From: Gammaproteobacteria bacterium
Lineage (GTDB): Bacteria > Pseudomonadota > Gammaproteobacteria > Steroidobacterales > GCA-2729495
Reading direction: 5' to 3'
Length of the DNA stretch: 64,000 bases
Assembly: GCA_030583605.1 (NCBI GenBank)
Contig: CP129466.1
Coordinates: forward strand, 372,001-436,000
Shown: in pieces, positions 36,900 through 46,771 of the stretch
How positions within the stretch are numbered: the stretch's first letter is position 1
How the letters are laid out: each line of letters opens with the position of its first letter
Notes under the pieces: model-generated
What the model saw: only the letters and a program-made list of their open reading frames with translations
The model's database searches: none
What the model was told of the DNA's origin: nothing
Made by a program: the position numbers and the translations under genes

Positions 36900-37379
36900 T
36901 CACTCGCCGCACCACTCTTCCACGGTCCGGCGAGCCTCGAGGCGAGCTGCATCGATCTGTTCATCGCTGAGGTAGTTGCGTTGGCCGTCCGGGCCCGGTT
37001 TGTAGAGCCGGTGGGCGGTCTCGTACTTCTGCAGTCGCTCCCGGGCCTTCGCGCAGCCCTGCTCGCGCTCGCTCAGGACCTTCTCGCGGTCGGTGTCATC
37101 GCTGGCCTGGTCCTCGGCCTGCTGCTTCTCGCGCAGCTGGGCGACCGATTGTGCTTCCGCGCGATTCTTCGTCGCGGCGGCGAGCGCCGGGGAGTCGGTG
37201 AGCTTGTAGCGCAGGCTCAGTTCCTGGGCGGCCTCTGCGCCCTCCGGCGGCCGGTCCTGGTAGTGGGGGGTGCCATCCGGGTCCACCCACCGGTACACGG
37301 TACCTTCATCGGCAGCGCCGGCCAGCGTGGCCAGCGCACCCGACAGGACGATCCCCATCACGGCGGCAGAGGCTTTCAT
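36900..37379 (-). CDS. Secreted DUF4124 protein
   Basis: A 159-residue protein with a Sec signal peptide (AAVMGIVLSGALATLAGA) and the DUF4124 core VYRWVDPDGTPHYQDRPPEGA, followed by a long charged helical region with three late cysteines or near-C-terminal groups (GCAKARERL, EEWCGE). DUF4124 proteins are frequent small envelope proteins without known function. A CATAAT on the minus strand at 37457-37452 could be the -10 of its promoter. The region 37380-37584 otherwise shows nothing definite. Confidence 0.85.
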   Translation of the reverse strand: MKASAAVMGIVLSGALATLAGAADEGTVYRWVDPDGTPHYQDRPPEGAEAAQELSLRYKLTDSPALAAATKNRAEAQSVAQLREKQQAEDQASDDTDREKVLSEREQGCAKARERLQKYETAHRLYKPGPDGQRNYLSDEQIDAARLEARRTVEEWCGE

Positions 37380-37584
37380 TGCGTTCGCCCTCGCATCTCA
37401 CAACGCCGGCGGGTACAGCAGCCCGAGAAAGAATGGCCCGCGGCGCCGGCAATTATGCCACCGCCCCGGGCCAGGAAGTTTGAACGCCGTCACGCAAAAG
37501 CGCGCTCGCCAACGAGGCGGATGGCCGCGGCGCAGGCCCCGGGCGGCACGCGTCGGCCGCGGCACCGGCCCGGACGCGCGGTAC

Positions 37585-38988
37585 TCAGGTGTAGGCGCTC
37601 TCCCCGTGCGAGCTCGTGTCGAGACCGGCACGCTCCTCGTCTTCGGTCACGCGCAGACCGATGGTCGCGTTCACGATCGCGTAGCCCGCCACCGACACCA
37701 GGCCGGAGAGCAGCACGGTCACGCCCACGCCCCAGAGCTGGCTCACGAACTGCGCGCCGATGGAGTACTCCGCCACCGCGCCGGCCACGTAGTCGTAGAC
37801 GCCGGTGCCGCCGAGCGCGGGGTCGCAGAACACTGCGGTCAGGAGCGCGCCAAGAATGCCGCCGACGCAGTGCACGCCGAAGACATCGAGAGAGTCGTCG
37901 TAGCCGAGGGCCGCCTTGAGCCGGGTGACCGCCAGCAGGCACACGACGCCGGCGAGCAGGCCGATGATGATCGAGCCCATCGGCCCGACCCAGCCGCAGG
38001 CCGGCGTGATGGCGACCAGGCCCGCGACCGCTCCGGACGCCGCACCGAGCATGGTCGGCGTACCGCGCCAGAACCATTCGGCGAAGGTCCAGGCAAGCGC
38101 CGCTGCCGCCGTGGCGAGGATCGTATTGGCGAACACCTGCGCGGTGAGGCCATTGGCTTCGAGATTGGAGCCGGCGTTGAAGCCGAACCAGCCGACCCAC
38201 AGCAGCGAGGCGCCGATCATCACCATCGGCAGGTTGTGCGGCGGCATGGGCGCCCTGCCGTAGCCGACGCGCTTGCCGGCGAACACGGCGCCGACGATCC
38301 CGGCGATGCCCGCGTTGATATGCACGACCGTGCCGCCCGCGAAGTCGAGCGCGCCCTTCTGGAAGATGAACCCGGCACTGGCGCCGGCCACGGCCGCCGC
38401 CTCGGCGTCCGTGTAGGCGTCGGGGCCCGCCCAGAACCAGACCATGTGGGCCACCGGCAGGTAGGCAAAGGTGAACCAGATGACCAGGAACAGCAGCACG
38501 GCGGAGAACTTCAGCCGCTCGGCGAACGCACCGACGATGAGGCAGGGCGTGATGGCGGCGAAGGTCAGCTGGAAGACGAAGTAGGAGAACTCCGGGATAT
38601 AGACCCCCCTGGAGAACGTAGCAGCCAGCGACTCGGGGGTGAGGCCGGCAAGAAAGGCCCGGTCGAGGCCGCCGAGAAACGCGTTGCCCGCGGTGAACGC
38701 GAGGCTGTACCCGTAGATCGCCCACAGCAGCGCCATCAGGCAGAACGTCATGAACACCTGCATCAGCACGGACAGCACGTTTTTCCCGCGCACCATGCCA
38801 CCGTAGAAGAGGGCCAGCCCCGGGATGGTCATCAGGATGACGAGCACGGTGGCGGTCAGTACCCACGCGGTGTCGCCCTTGTCGGGCGTGGGAGTGTCGC
38901 CCGCGACAGCGGCGAGTGGCGACAGGGCGGCGAGCACCGGCAGAGCCGGGCGGCACAGGATGGACCGGGCAGGGGCCGGGTGTTTCAC
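37585..38988 (-). CDS. amtB: Ammonium transporter
   Basis: A 467-residue channel protein that takes up ammonium. GTG 38988 is preceded by AGGAG and gives a signal-peptide-like start, then eleven helices. Family marks include the LALFYGGMVRGKNVLS start, AFAERLKFSA and the two pore histidines in TVVHINAGIAG and VFGVHCVGG. The C-terminal tail (LDTSSHGESAYT) is the part that GlnK occludes. It follows glnK by 41 bases. Confidence 0.96.
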   Translation of the reverse strand: MKHPAPARSILCRPALPVLAALSPLAAVAGDTPTPDKGDTAWVLTATVLVILMTIPGLALFYGGMVRGKNVLSVLMQVFMTFCLMALLWAIYGYSLAFTAGNAFLGGLDRAFLAGLTPESLAATFSRGVYIPEFSYFVFQLTFAAITPCLIVGAFAERLKFSAVLLFLVIWFTFAYLPVAHMVWFWAGPDAYTDAEAAAVAGASAGFIFQKGALDFAGGTVVHINAGIAGIVGAVFAGKRVGYGRAPMPPHNLPMVMIGASLLWVGWFGFNAGSNLEANGLTAQVFANTILATAAAALAWTFAEWFWRGTPTMLGAASGAVAGLVAITPACGWVGPMGSIIIGLLAGVVCLLAVTRLKAALGYDDSLDVFGVHCVGGILGALLTAVFCDPALGGTGVYDYVAGAVAEYSIGAQFVSQLWGVGVTVLLSGLVSVAGYAIVNATIGLRVTEDEERAGLDTSSHGESAYT

Positions 38989-39029
38989 GTTCTTGCTCCT
39001 TGGCGGGTTCGCGGGCTGAAGGGGGGCGG

Positions 39030-39946
<917 letters not shown>

Positions 39947-39976
39947 GCTGCGTCGCGCCGGCCGGGATCTCGGCAG

Positions 39977-41476
39977 GTGACCGTGCGACTCGCCAGCGTC
40001 ATGACCCGCGGCGAGTTCGGCCTGGAGGCGCCCGAGGTCGGGGTGGAGGTGCGCCTTGGTGGCGGGCTGCCCGGGCTCACGATCGTGGGGCTGGCCGAGA
40101 CCACGGTGAAGGAGAGCCGCGAACGGGTCCGCGCTGCGATCTCGGAGTGCGGCTTCGAGTTCCCGAACCGCAGGATCACCGTCAATCTCGCACCGGCGGA
40201 CCTGCCGAAATCCGGCGGACGTTTCGATCTGCCGATCGCTGTCGGTCTGCTGGCGGCATCCGGCCAGATTCCCTCCACGGAGCTCGCTCGCTGGGAATTC
40301 CACGGCGAGATTGCCTTCACCGGCAGCCTGCGCCGGGTAGGCGGACTGCTGCCCGCGCTGCTCGCGGCACGCCGCGCGGGCCGCGGCGTCATCCTGCCGG
40401 CCGCCTGTGCGGCCGAGGCGGGGCTGGTGGGCGGCGTGGACATACGCGCGGCCGATCACCTGCTGGCCGTCGCGCGTCACCTGCAAGGCACCGCGGCGCT
40501 CACGCCGCCGCCACCCGCGGCACCGATACCGTCCCGCATCACCGGAGACGACCTGCGCGACATTCACGGCCAGCAGCAGGCCAAGCGCGCGTTGGAGATT
40601 GCCGCCGCGGGCGGGCACAACCTGTTGCTCGTGGGTCCGCCCGGCACCGGCAAGAGCATGCTGGCGCGCCGGCTGCCCGGTCTGCTGCCGCCGCCGGCCG
40701 ACGATGAGGCGGTGGAGGTTGCCGCCATCGCATCGATTGCCGCCCTCGGCGTGCTGCCGGCGGGCCGGCCGTTTCGCGCCCCGCACCACAGCGCCACCAC
40801 CGCGGCGCTCGTCGGCGGCGGCAGCAATCCGCGCCCCGGAGAAATTTCCCTCGCACACCACGGGGTGTTGTTCCTCGATGAGGTCGCCGAGTTCCCGCGC
40901 GCGGTGCTCGAGGCGCTGCGCGAGCCGCTGGAAACCGGGCGTATCGCGGTGGCGCGCGCGGCGCGCACCGTGGAGTTCCCAGCCTCCTTTCAGCTCGTGG
41001 CGGCGATGAATCCCTGCCCCTGCGGCTATCGGGGTGACCCGGATCTCGGCTGCCGCTGCTCGCCCGACCAGGTGCGGCGTTATGCCGAGCGGCTTTCCGG
41101 GCCGTTCATGGATCGCATCGACATCCGCATCGAGGTGGCGCGCTCGGCCGTGCGCCTGGGCGTCGATACGGAAGGGGACAGCAGCGCCGCGGTGGCCGCC
41201 CGGGTGGCGGCCGCGCGCCAACGGCAATGCGGGCGTTGCGGTGTCGTCAACGCTCGGCTTGCGGCAGCCGAGGTGCGTCGCTGGTGCCTGCCCGGCGCGC
41301 CCGGCCGCGAACTCATGGAGCGCGCTGCTGCGCGCCTGCGCCTGTCGCGCCGCGCCTGCGACAGCGTGCTGCGGGTGGCGCGGACCATCGCCGATCTCGC
41401 CGCAGAGGGGCCGGTTGCGACCGAGCACGTGGCCGAGGCGCTCGGGCTGCGGGCACAGCGCCAGGCGGAGTCCTGA
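39977..41476 (+). CDS. comM: ComM/YifB-family Mg-chelatase-like AAA+ helicase
   Basis: A 499-residue protein with the N-terminal LON-like ChlI domain (GLPGLTIVGLAETTVKESRE), an AAA+ core with Walker A GPPGTGKS at 220-227 and Walker B GVLFLDEVAEF, a cysteine cluster (NPCPCGY...GCRCS), and the C-terminal Mg-chelatase domain. In naturally transformable bacteria ComM is a hexameric helicase that extends branch migration during uptake-DNA integration. GTG 39977 is used. Confidence 0.93.
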   Translation: MTVRLASVMTRGEFGLEAPEVGVEVRLGGGLPGLTIVGLAETTVKESRERVRAAISECGFEFPNRRITVNLAPADLPKSGGRFDLPIAVGLLAASGQIPSTELARWEFHGEIAFTGSLRRVGGLLPALLAARRAGRGVILPAACAAEAGLVGGVDIRAADHLLAVARHLQGTAALTPPPPAAPIPSRITGDDLRDIHGQQQAKRALEIAAAGGHNLLLVGPPGTGKSMLARRLPGLLPPPADDEAVEVAAIASIAALGVLPAGRPFRAPHHSATTAALVGGGSNPRPGEISLAHHGVLFLDEVAEFPRAVLEALREPLETGRIAVARAARTVEFPASFQLVAAMNPCPCGYRGDPDLGCRCSPDQVRRYAERLSGPFMDRIDIRIEVARSAVRLGVDTEGDSSAAVAARVAAARQRQCGRCGVVNARLAAAEVRRWCLPGAPGRELMERAAARLRLSRRACDSVLRVARTIADLAAEGPVATEHVAEALGLRAQRQAES

Positions 41477-41597
41477 TCGCCGACGGACGCATGCGGGCGC
41501 GTATCGCCGCGCGTGTAGCCGAGCGTTTGACGACGGCCCGGGTTGCCGCCGTAGCATGGCGGACCGATCCGACCGGTCTGTTTCCCAGGGATTGCGC

Positions 41598-42569
41598 ATG
41601 TCGCCTGACGAATCGAGGACGCGCATCGTCCTCGCCTTCACCTGCATCTTCGTGGTGTGGGGAACCACGTATCTCGCAATCGCGGTCCTGCTGCGCTCGT
41701 TGCCGCCGTTCGCGTCTGCGGCAATGCGGTTCGCGCTGGCCGCGGCGGCGCTCTATGCCTGGTTGCGGTGGCGCGGCCCGCGGCCGCTCGCCGGTCTGCC
41801 GACGCGCACCGTGATCGCCAGCGGGGTGCTCATGTGCGGATTCGGCAACGGCTTCACGGTCTATTCGATCCAGGGGGTGCCTTCGGGCATGGCCGCGCTG
41901 CTGAATGCGACGATCCCGATCAGCATCGCCCTGCTCGACTGGGGGTTCTTCCAGCGACGGCGTCCGGCAGCGTGGGTGCTGGCCGGGCTGTTTGTCGCAA
42001 TTGTCGGCGTCGCGCTGGTGGTGCAGCAGAACCTGTCGCTCGCCGGCGTCCAGAGCATCGGCTACGTAGCGGCTCTCGGGCTGGCGGTCACGGCCTGGAG
42101 CGTCGGCACACTCCTGCAACGCGGTGCGGTCACCGCCGATCGCCTGCTGGCGCTCGGTTGCGGGCAGATGGCGGCCGGGGCCGGCTTCCTCGCCGTGGCA
42201 GCTGTTGTCAACGGCGAGCTGGCACGTATCGAACCCGGTGCCGTGACGCTCGGTGGATGGCTCGCGTTGCTCTATCTGGCGGCTTTCGGCAGCGTGCTGT
42301 CGCAATCGAGCTATCTGTGGCTGCTCGCGCGTTTCCCCGCGGAGAAGGTCACGGTGTATGCGGTGGCGAATCCCGTGGTTGCGCTGCTCCTCGGTGCGTT
42401 CGTGCTTGGCGAGCAGCTGACGCCCGCGAGCTTGCTCGGCGCCGTGCTGGTGCTGGCTGGCGTGAGCCTGGTCCTGTTCGAGAGACGGGTGATCTCGGTG
42501 CCGGCCGCAATGCTGCGCCGCGTTCGCCTCAGCGGGGCAGCAGGCGGCGGGGGGCCGCGAAATCCATGA
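41598..42569 (+). CDS. EamA/DMT-family transporter
   Basis: A 323-residue inner-membrane protein with ten hydrophobic helices arranged as two EamA repeats (start FVVWGTTYLAIAVLLRSLPP; second repeat from GYVAALGLAVTAWSVG). Start ATG 41598 lies behind AGGGA. Drug/metabolite exporters of this kind often carry amino acids or related compounds, but substrate is unknown. Its last 41 bases overlap the convergent regulator gene. Confidence 0.85.
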   Translation: MSPDESRTRIVLAFTCIFVVWGTTYLAIAVLLRSLPPFASAAMRFALAAAALYAWLRWRGPRPLAGLPTRTVIASGVLMCGFGNGFTVYSIQGVPSGMAALLNATIPISIALLDWGFFQRRRPAAWVLAGLFVAIVGVALVVQQNLSLAGVQSIGYVAALGLAVTAWSVGTLLQRGAVTADRLLALGCGQMAAGAGFLAVAAVVNGELARIEPGAVTLGGWLALLYLAAFGSVLSQSSYLWLLARFPAEKVTVYAVANPVVALLLGAFVLGEQLTPASLLGAVLVLAGVSLVLFERRVISVPAAMLRRVRLSGAAGGGGPRNP

Positions 42570-43245
42570 CGCCGGCCAGTTCGCGCAGGCCGACCAGATC
42601 GGTAATCCGGATGTTGTGATTGTCCACGCGGTGTATCAGGCCCCGCCGTTGCAGCGCGCCGAAGCTGCGGCTGACGGTTTCCTTCGTCAGTCCGTGAAAG
42701 TCCGCGATGTCCTCGCGCGTCATGGGCAGCGCGACGTCGTTGAGCTGCGGGTTGCTATCGTCGGCGATTTCATCGGTCAGCCGCCGCCAGTGACGCAGGT
42801 ACAGGATGAACACCGCCAGCCGCTCGACCGCCGAGCGCTGGCCGAGGCTGTAGATGGAATCGATCATGTCTTCGAGGACCCGCACCATCATGCTCTGGAA
42901 GGCGCGCTCCGCTTCCGGGTCGCGTTCGAGGCGCGCGTTGAAGGCGTCGCGCGTGCAGCAGGCCACCCGCGCCGCCGTCACCGCTTCGACCGTGAAGAAA
43001 TAATGGTCGGTGGCAGTCAGCCCGAGAAAGTTGTCGCGAAACAGGAAGCTCAGTACCTGGCGGCGCCCGTCGCGCCCGGCGCGGCTCATCATCAGCATGC
43101 CGCCGAGAACATTGAAGACCTGGTCGGCTGGGGCGCCGGCGGCGAGCAGTACCTCTCCCGGCTGCAGGTCGCGGGTCGGGGCGTGGTCGAAGACGTCGAG
43201 GAAGACATCGTGGGGGAAGAGCGGGTTGGCCATCGCGGCAAGCAT
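42529..43245 (-). CDS. Crp/Fnr-family transcription regulator
   Basis: A 238-residue regulator: cyclic-nucleotide-like sensor domain (LQPGEVLLAAGAPADQVFNVL...), a long dimer helix, and a winged helix-turn-helix (MTREDIADFHGLTKETVSRSFGALQRRGLI). The four-cysteine Fe-S cluster pattern of Fnr is absent; the only cysteine pair is in ARVACCTRD. Ligand and targets are unknown. The start may be 43245 or ATG 43230. It overlaps the EamA gene tail to tail. Confidence 0.88.
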   Translation of the reverse strand: MLAAMANPLFPHDVFLDVFDHAPTRDLQPGEVLLAAGAPADQVFNVLGGMLMMSRAGRDGRRQVLSFLFRDNFLGLTATDHYFFTVEAVTAARVACCTRDAFNARLERDPEAERAFQSMMVRVLEDMIDSIYSLGQRSAVERLAVFILYLRHWRRLTDEIADDSNPQLNDVALPMTREDIADFHGLTKETVSRSFGALQRRGLIHRVDNHNIRITDLVGLRELAGVMDFAAPRRLLPR

Positions 43246-43343
43246 GGCGCGGGTTCCGGCGAATCCGCAAGCGGGGCCCTCGCGCAGGCATCGCTTCGCG
43301 TGGACGCCGCCGGATTCGCGGCGTTATCATGCCGGCCCTTTCC

Positions 43344-43724
43344 GCGCCCGTAGCTCAGCGGGGTGAGCGCCGTCGGCACGAAGTGCCGGGGCCGGGCGAT
43401 GCCCGGCCAGGCGCGAACGCCGCGAGGGTGCAACCGAGCGGCCGGACCCCGAGCGCAGCGAGGGGGAGCGTCAGACAGCGCGCAGCGCTGTTGGCTGCGT
43501 CAGGGGAAAAGTACAAACTGGAACACAGCATCAAGCGCCCGTAGCTCAGCGGGGTGAGCGCCGTCGGCACGAAGTGCCGGGCCGGGCGATGCCCGGCCAG
43601 GCGCGAACGCCGCGAGGGTGCAACCGAGCGGCCGGACCCCGAGCGCAGCGAGGGGGAGCGTCAGACAGCGCGCAGCGCTGTTGGCTGCGTCAGGGGAAAA
43701 GTACAAACTGGAACACAGCATCAA
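43344..43724 (+). repeat. Two tandem 190-base units, each starting with a tRNA 5' end
   Basis: Unit 1 is 43344-43534 (191 bases) and unit 2 is 43535-43724 (190 bases, one G missing). They are otherwise the same as far as read. Each starts with the 16 bases that also start the tRNA-Arg at 43725, then has a GCTC...GAGC D-arm, and then diverges into short GC-rich hairpins (CGGCAC-GAA-GTGCCG; GCCGGGC-GAT-GCCCGGC; ACAGCGC-GCA-GCGCTGT), ending with an A-rich 30-base stretch right before the next copy. The real tRNA follows in the third position. No protein gene is credible here. The segment 43246-43343 shows nothing. Confidence 0.9.
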
Positions 43725-43782
<58 letters not shown>

Positions 43783-43801
<19 letters not shown>

Positions 43802-43902
43802 GGTTCGACAAAATCGCAGAGCGATTTTGGACGGCGCAGCCGCCCGGAGGGCGAGGGACCGTAACCGGTCCCGAGTCAATCCTGTCGGGCGCGCCAGGTT
43901 CG
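43783..43902 (+). repeat. Direct repeat of the tRNA 3' end
   Basis: A 25-base stretch that begins in the T-arm and runs through CCA into the next bases (43783-43807) recurs at 43878-43902, 95 bases later. The second copy has no 5' tRNA part. Duplicated tRNA 3' ends are usual at integration sites, but no integrase or cargo lies between the copies. Confidence 0.85.
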
Positions 43903-44322
43903 CCTGCGTCGCAGGGCGAATCGGCAGGGGTTCCCTGCCCGGGGGAGGCGGGACTCGAATTCCAGGCGCCTGGATCAGCCCGATGCAAACTTCGCCGGTC
44001 GACGGCTGAAGCTCATCACCGGTTCGGAGTAGTCCTCGTCTTCATCGCCGGCGGCGTCACGGGCCGGTGCGGGCCCGGTCAGCAATGCCGCGATGTACGG
44101 ATCCCAGCCACCGTCGGTGGACTCGAATTCGGGCTCTGGTGGAGCAGACGCTTCATCTTGTTCGTTGGCCGGTCTCACGTCAGCGTTCTTGTTCTTGTAA
44201 TGAGTGCGAACGACTATAGCCGTAACCGCACGGCAATCACATAGGTATTTACAGGTGTGACATAACGCGGCAAAAGCCGCTGGTGCTAGCATGAATCGAC
44301 CACCACACACCCGCAGACCAGC
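43903..44322. other. Sparse region before the acyl-CoA ligase
   Basis: Apart from the weak small reading frame listed next, nothing definite was found. From about 44190 to 44310 the composition turns clearly richer in A+T than the surroundings, as expected for a regulatory region upstream of the ligase gene at 44323, but no hexamer pair with good spacing was identified. Confidence 0.4.
43975..44178 (-). CDS. Possible small acidic protein
   Basis: A 67-residue reading frame from GTG 44178. The product is acidic in its middle (EPEFESTDGGWDPYIAALL; DEDEDYSEPV) and ends with basic residues. The frame remains open further upstream, there is no ribosome-binding site at this GTG, and no family was recognised. 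It is listed because the region has no other gene and the composition looks protein-like; it may not be real. Confidence 0.3.
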   Translation of the reverse strand: MRPANEQDEASAPPEPEFESTDGGWDPYIAALLTGPAPARDAAGDEDEDYSEPVMSFSRRPAKFASG

Positions 44323-45963
44323 ATGAGCACCCCGGCGATCTACGAGCACGGTCTCGAGCGCAATCCAGCCAATTTCGTTCCGCTGACGCCGCTCTCCTTC
44401 ATTGCCCGGGCGGCGCAGGTCTGGCCCGAGCGGCTCGCCGTGGTGCACGGGGAGCGCAGCTTCCGCTGGCGCGACACCTACACGCGTTGCCGGCGACTCG
44501 CCTCGGCGCTGGTCCGCGCCGGCGTCAGGCCCGGGGACACCGTGGCGGTCATGCTCGCCAATACGCCCGAGATGGTGGAGGCTCATTTCGGTGTCGCCAT
44601 GACCGGAGCGGTACTCAACACACTCAATACCCGACTGGACGCCGAGGCGCTCGCGTTCATGCTCCAGCACGGTGAGGCGCGTGTCCTGATCACCGACAGC
44701 GAGTTCTCGACGGTCATCGGCAAGGCGCTCGGCAGGCTCGATCCGCGGCCGCTGGTGATCGATGTCGAGGATCCGCTTTCGGCGGGCGGCGAGCGGCTGG
44801 GGCGGCAGGACTACGAGGCGTTCATCGCCACGGGCGATGCGGACTTCCGGTGGCGTCAGCCGGCCGATGAATGGGAGGCGATCGCGCTCAACTACACCTC
44901 GGGCACGACCGGCAATCCGAAGGGTGTGGTCTACCATCACCGCGGGGCCTATCTGGCATCGCTTTCCAACATCCTCGACTGGGGCATGCCGCACCACGCG
45001 GTCTATCTCTGGACACTGCCGATGTTCCACTGCAACGGCTGGTGCTTCCCCTGGGCAGTGGCCGCCATCGGCGGCACGAACGTCTGCCTGCGGCGGGTGG
45101 AAGCCGCCGCCATTTTCGATGCAATCCGCCGGCACGGTGTCACGCATTACACCGGTGCGCCGATCGTCCACAGCATGCTCATCAACGCACCCGAGGCGCT
45201 GAAGACCGGCATCAAACATCGCGTGGCGGCGATGGTGGCGGCGGCCGCACCGCCGGCCGCGATGATCGAGGGCATGGATCGCATGGGCTTCGATCTCACC
45301 CACGTGTACGGCCTGACCGAGACCTACGGCCCGGCGACGATCTGTGCGAGGCAGCCTGAATGGGCGGAACTCGATCTCGCCGCCCGGGTTGAGCGCAATG
45401 GCCGGCAGGGTGTGACCTATACGCTGCAGGAGGCGGTCGCTGTGATGGACCCGCAGACGATGACGCCGGTGCCGTCGGATGGCGCCGCCATCGGGGAGAT
45501 CATGTTTCGCGGCAACATGACCATGAAGGGCTATCTCAAGAATCCGCGCGCCACGACCGAGGCGTTCGGCGGCGGCTGGTTTCACTCCGGGGATCTCGCC
45601 GTGGTGCAGGGTGACGGCTACGTGAAGATCCGCGACCGGTCCAAGGACGTGATCATCTCCGGCGGCGAGAACATCAGCTCGCTGGAAGTCGAGGATGCGC
45701 TCTGCCGCCATCCGGCCGTGCTGCTCGCGGCCGTGGTGGCGCAGCCGGACCCCAAGTGGGGCGAAAGCCCGCGCGCCTACGTGGAGCTGAAACCCGGGGC
45801 GAGGGCGGGCGAGGAGGAGCTGATCGCTCATTGCCGCAGTCTGCTTGCCGGGTTCAAGGTGCCGAAGCGGGTGGAGTTCGGCGAGTTGCCGAAGACCTCC
45901 ACCGGCAAGATCCAGAAATTCGTGCTGCGCGAGCGTGCCCGCTCCGCAGGTGCCATAGAGTGA
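44323..45963 (+). CDS. Acyl-CoA ligase (AMP-binding, AlkK/DmdB-like)
   Basis: A 546-residue adenylating enzyme that activates a carboxylic acid as its CoA thioester. The phosphate loop YTSGTTGNPKG begins at Y191; VYGLTETYGP, WFHSGDLAVV, IRDRSKDVIISGGENIS and the catalytic lysine in KTSTGKIQK follow. It fits the medium-chain fatty-acid/methylmercaptopropionate ligase group by overall sequence; the acid used is unknown. It is followed 28 bases later by a crotonase-family gene. Confidence 0.88.
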   Translation: MSTPAIYEHGLERNPANFVPLTPLSFIARAAQVWPERLAVVHGERSFRWRDTYTRCRRLASALVRAGVRPGDTVAVMLANTPEMVEAHFGVAMTGAVLNTLNTRLDAEALAFMLQHGEARVLITDSEFSTVIGKALGRLDPRPLVIDVEDPLSAGGERLGRQDYEAFIATGDADFRWRQPADEWEAIALNYTSGTTGNPKGVVYHHRGAYLASLSNILDWGMPHHAVYLWTLPMFHCNGWCFPWAVAAIGGTNVCLRRVEAAAIFDAIRRHGVTHYTGAPIVHSMLINAPEALKTGIKHRVAAMVAAAAPPAAMIEGMDRMGFDLTHVYGLTETYGPATICARQPEWAELDLAARVERNGRQGVTYTLQEAVAVMDPQTMTPVPSDGAAIGEIMFRGNMTMKGYLKNPRATTEAFGGGWFHSGDLAVVQGDGYVKIRDRSKDVIISGGENISSLEVEDALCRHPAVLLAAVVAQPDPKWGESPRAYVELKPGARAGEEELIAHCRSLLAGFKVPKRVEFGELPKTSTGKIQKFVLRERARSAGAIE

Positions 45964-45991
45964 GCCGCTGCCGGGTGAAGGGAGGAGCAGG

Positions 45992-46771
45992 GTGAACACG
46001 CAACCGTCCTTGCTGCGCGCCGATGCCGCCGGCGTCACGACCCTGACCCTGAACCGGCCGGCCCAGTTCAACGCCCTCGATCACGCGCTGCTCGGCGAGT
46101 TGCGCATGGCGCTCTCTGCCATTGCGACGGACGAACGTGTGCGTGTCGTCGTGATCGCGGGGGCCGGGCGCGCGTTTTGCGCAGGCCATGACCTGAAGGA
46201 GATGAGCGTCACGCGCGACGAGGCCGCGATCGGTCGCCTGTTCCACGACTGTGCCGACCTCATGCTGGCCATTCGCGACCTGCCGCAGCCGGTAATCGCC
46301 AGGGTGCACGGCATCGCGACCGCCGCCGGATGCCAGCTCGTGGCTGCCTGCGATCTGGCGATCGCCGCAGCGGACGCGCGTCTGGCGACCTCGGGCATCA
46401 ATCTCGGGCTGTTCTGCGCCACACCGGGTGTGCCCGTTTCGCGCAATATCGCCCCGAAGCGCGCTTTCGAAATGCTGTTCACCGGCGAGTTCATCGACGC
46501 TGCGACCGCGCTGGCATGGGGGCTCGTGAACCGCGTGGTTCCACCGGCCGAGCTCGATCCGGCGGTCGGAGCGCTGGCCCAGGCCTTGCTGGCGAAGCCG
46601 CGGCGCGTGGTCGCGGCGGGCAAGCGGCTGTTCTACCGGCAACTCGCGGAGCCCCTGCCGGACGCCTATCAGAGCGCGGCCCGCTGCATCACTGCCAACC
46701 TGCTCGGGCCCGACGCGCAGGAGGGCATCAGCGCGTTCATCGGCAAACGTCCGCCGCGCTGGCCGGACTGA
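45992..46771 (+). CDS. Crotonase-fold protein, ECHDC3-like
   Basis: A 259-residue enoyl-CoA hydratase/isomerase-family protein starting at GTG 45992 behind GGAGGAG. The oxyanion-hole loop GRAFCAGHDLKEM and CoA-binding region are present. The two glutamates that hydrate enoyl-CoA are not: the first site reads AAGCQLV (Gln for Glu) and the second INLGLFCATPGV. This pattern matches ECHDC3-type proteins, so it probably does not act as a standard hydratase. It likely forms an operon with the ligase. Confidence 0.85.
   Translation: MNTQPSLLRADAAGVTTLTLNRPAQFNALDHALLGELRMALSAIATDERVRVVVIAGAGRAFCAGHDLKEMSVTRDEAAIGRLFHDCADLMLAIRDLPQPVIARVHGIATAAGCQLVAACDLAIAAADARLATSGINLGLFCATPGVPVSRNIAPKRAFEMLFTGEFIDAATALAWGLVNRVVPPAELDPAVGALAQALLAKPRRVVAAGKRLFYRQLAEPLPDAYQSAARCITANLLGPDAQEGISAFIGKRPPRWPD

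Noticed and set aside
43329..43557. Two small plus-strand reading frames inside the tandem tRNA-derived units
   Set aside because: They simply read through the repeats, including tRNA sequence, and have no protein-like features.
43344..43724. CRISPR array
   Set aside because: Two long units in direct contact, no short repeat-spacer alternation and no cas genes.
44179..46071. Very long open frame on the minus strand opposite the acyl-CoA ligase
   Set aside because: It is antisense to a gene with a full set of ligase motifs and has the arginine/histidine-rich composition of shadow frames in GC-rich DNA.
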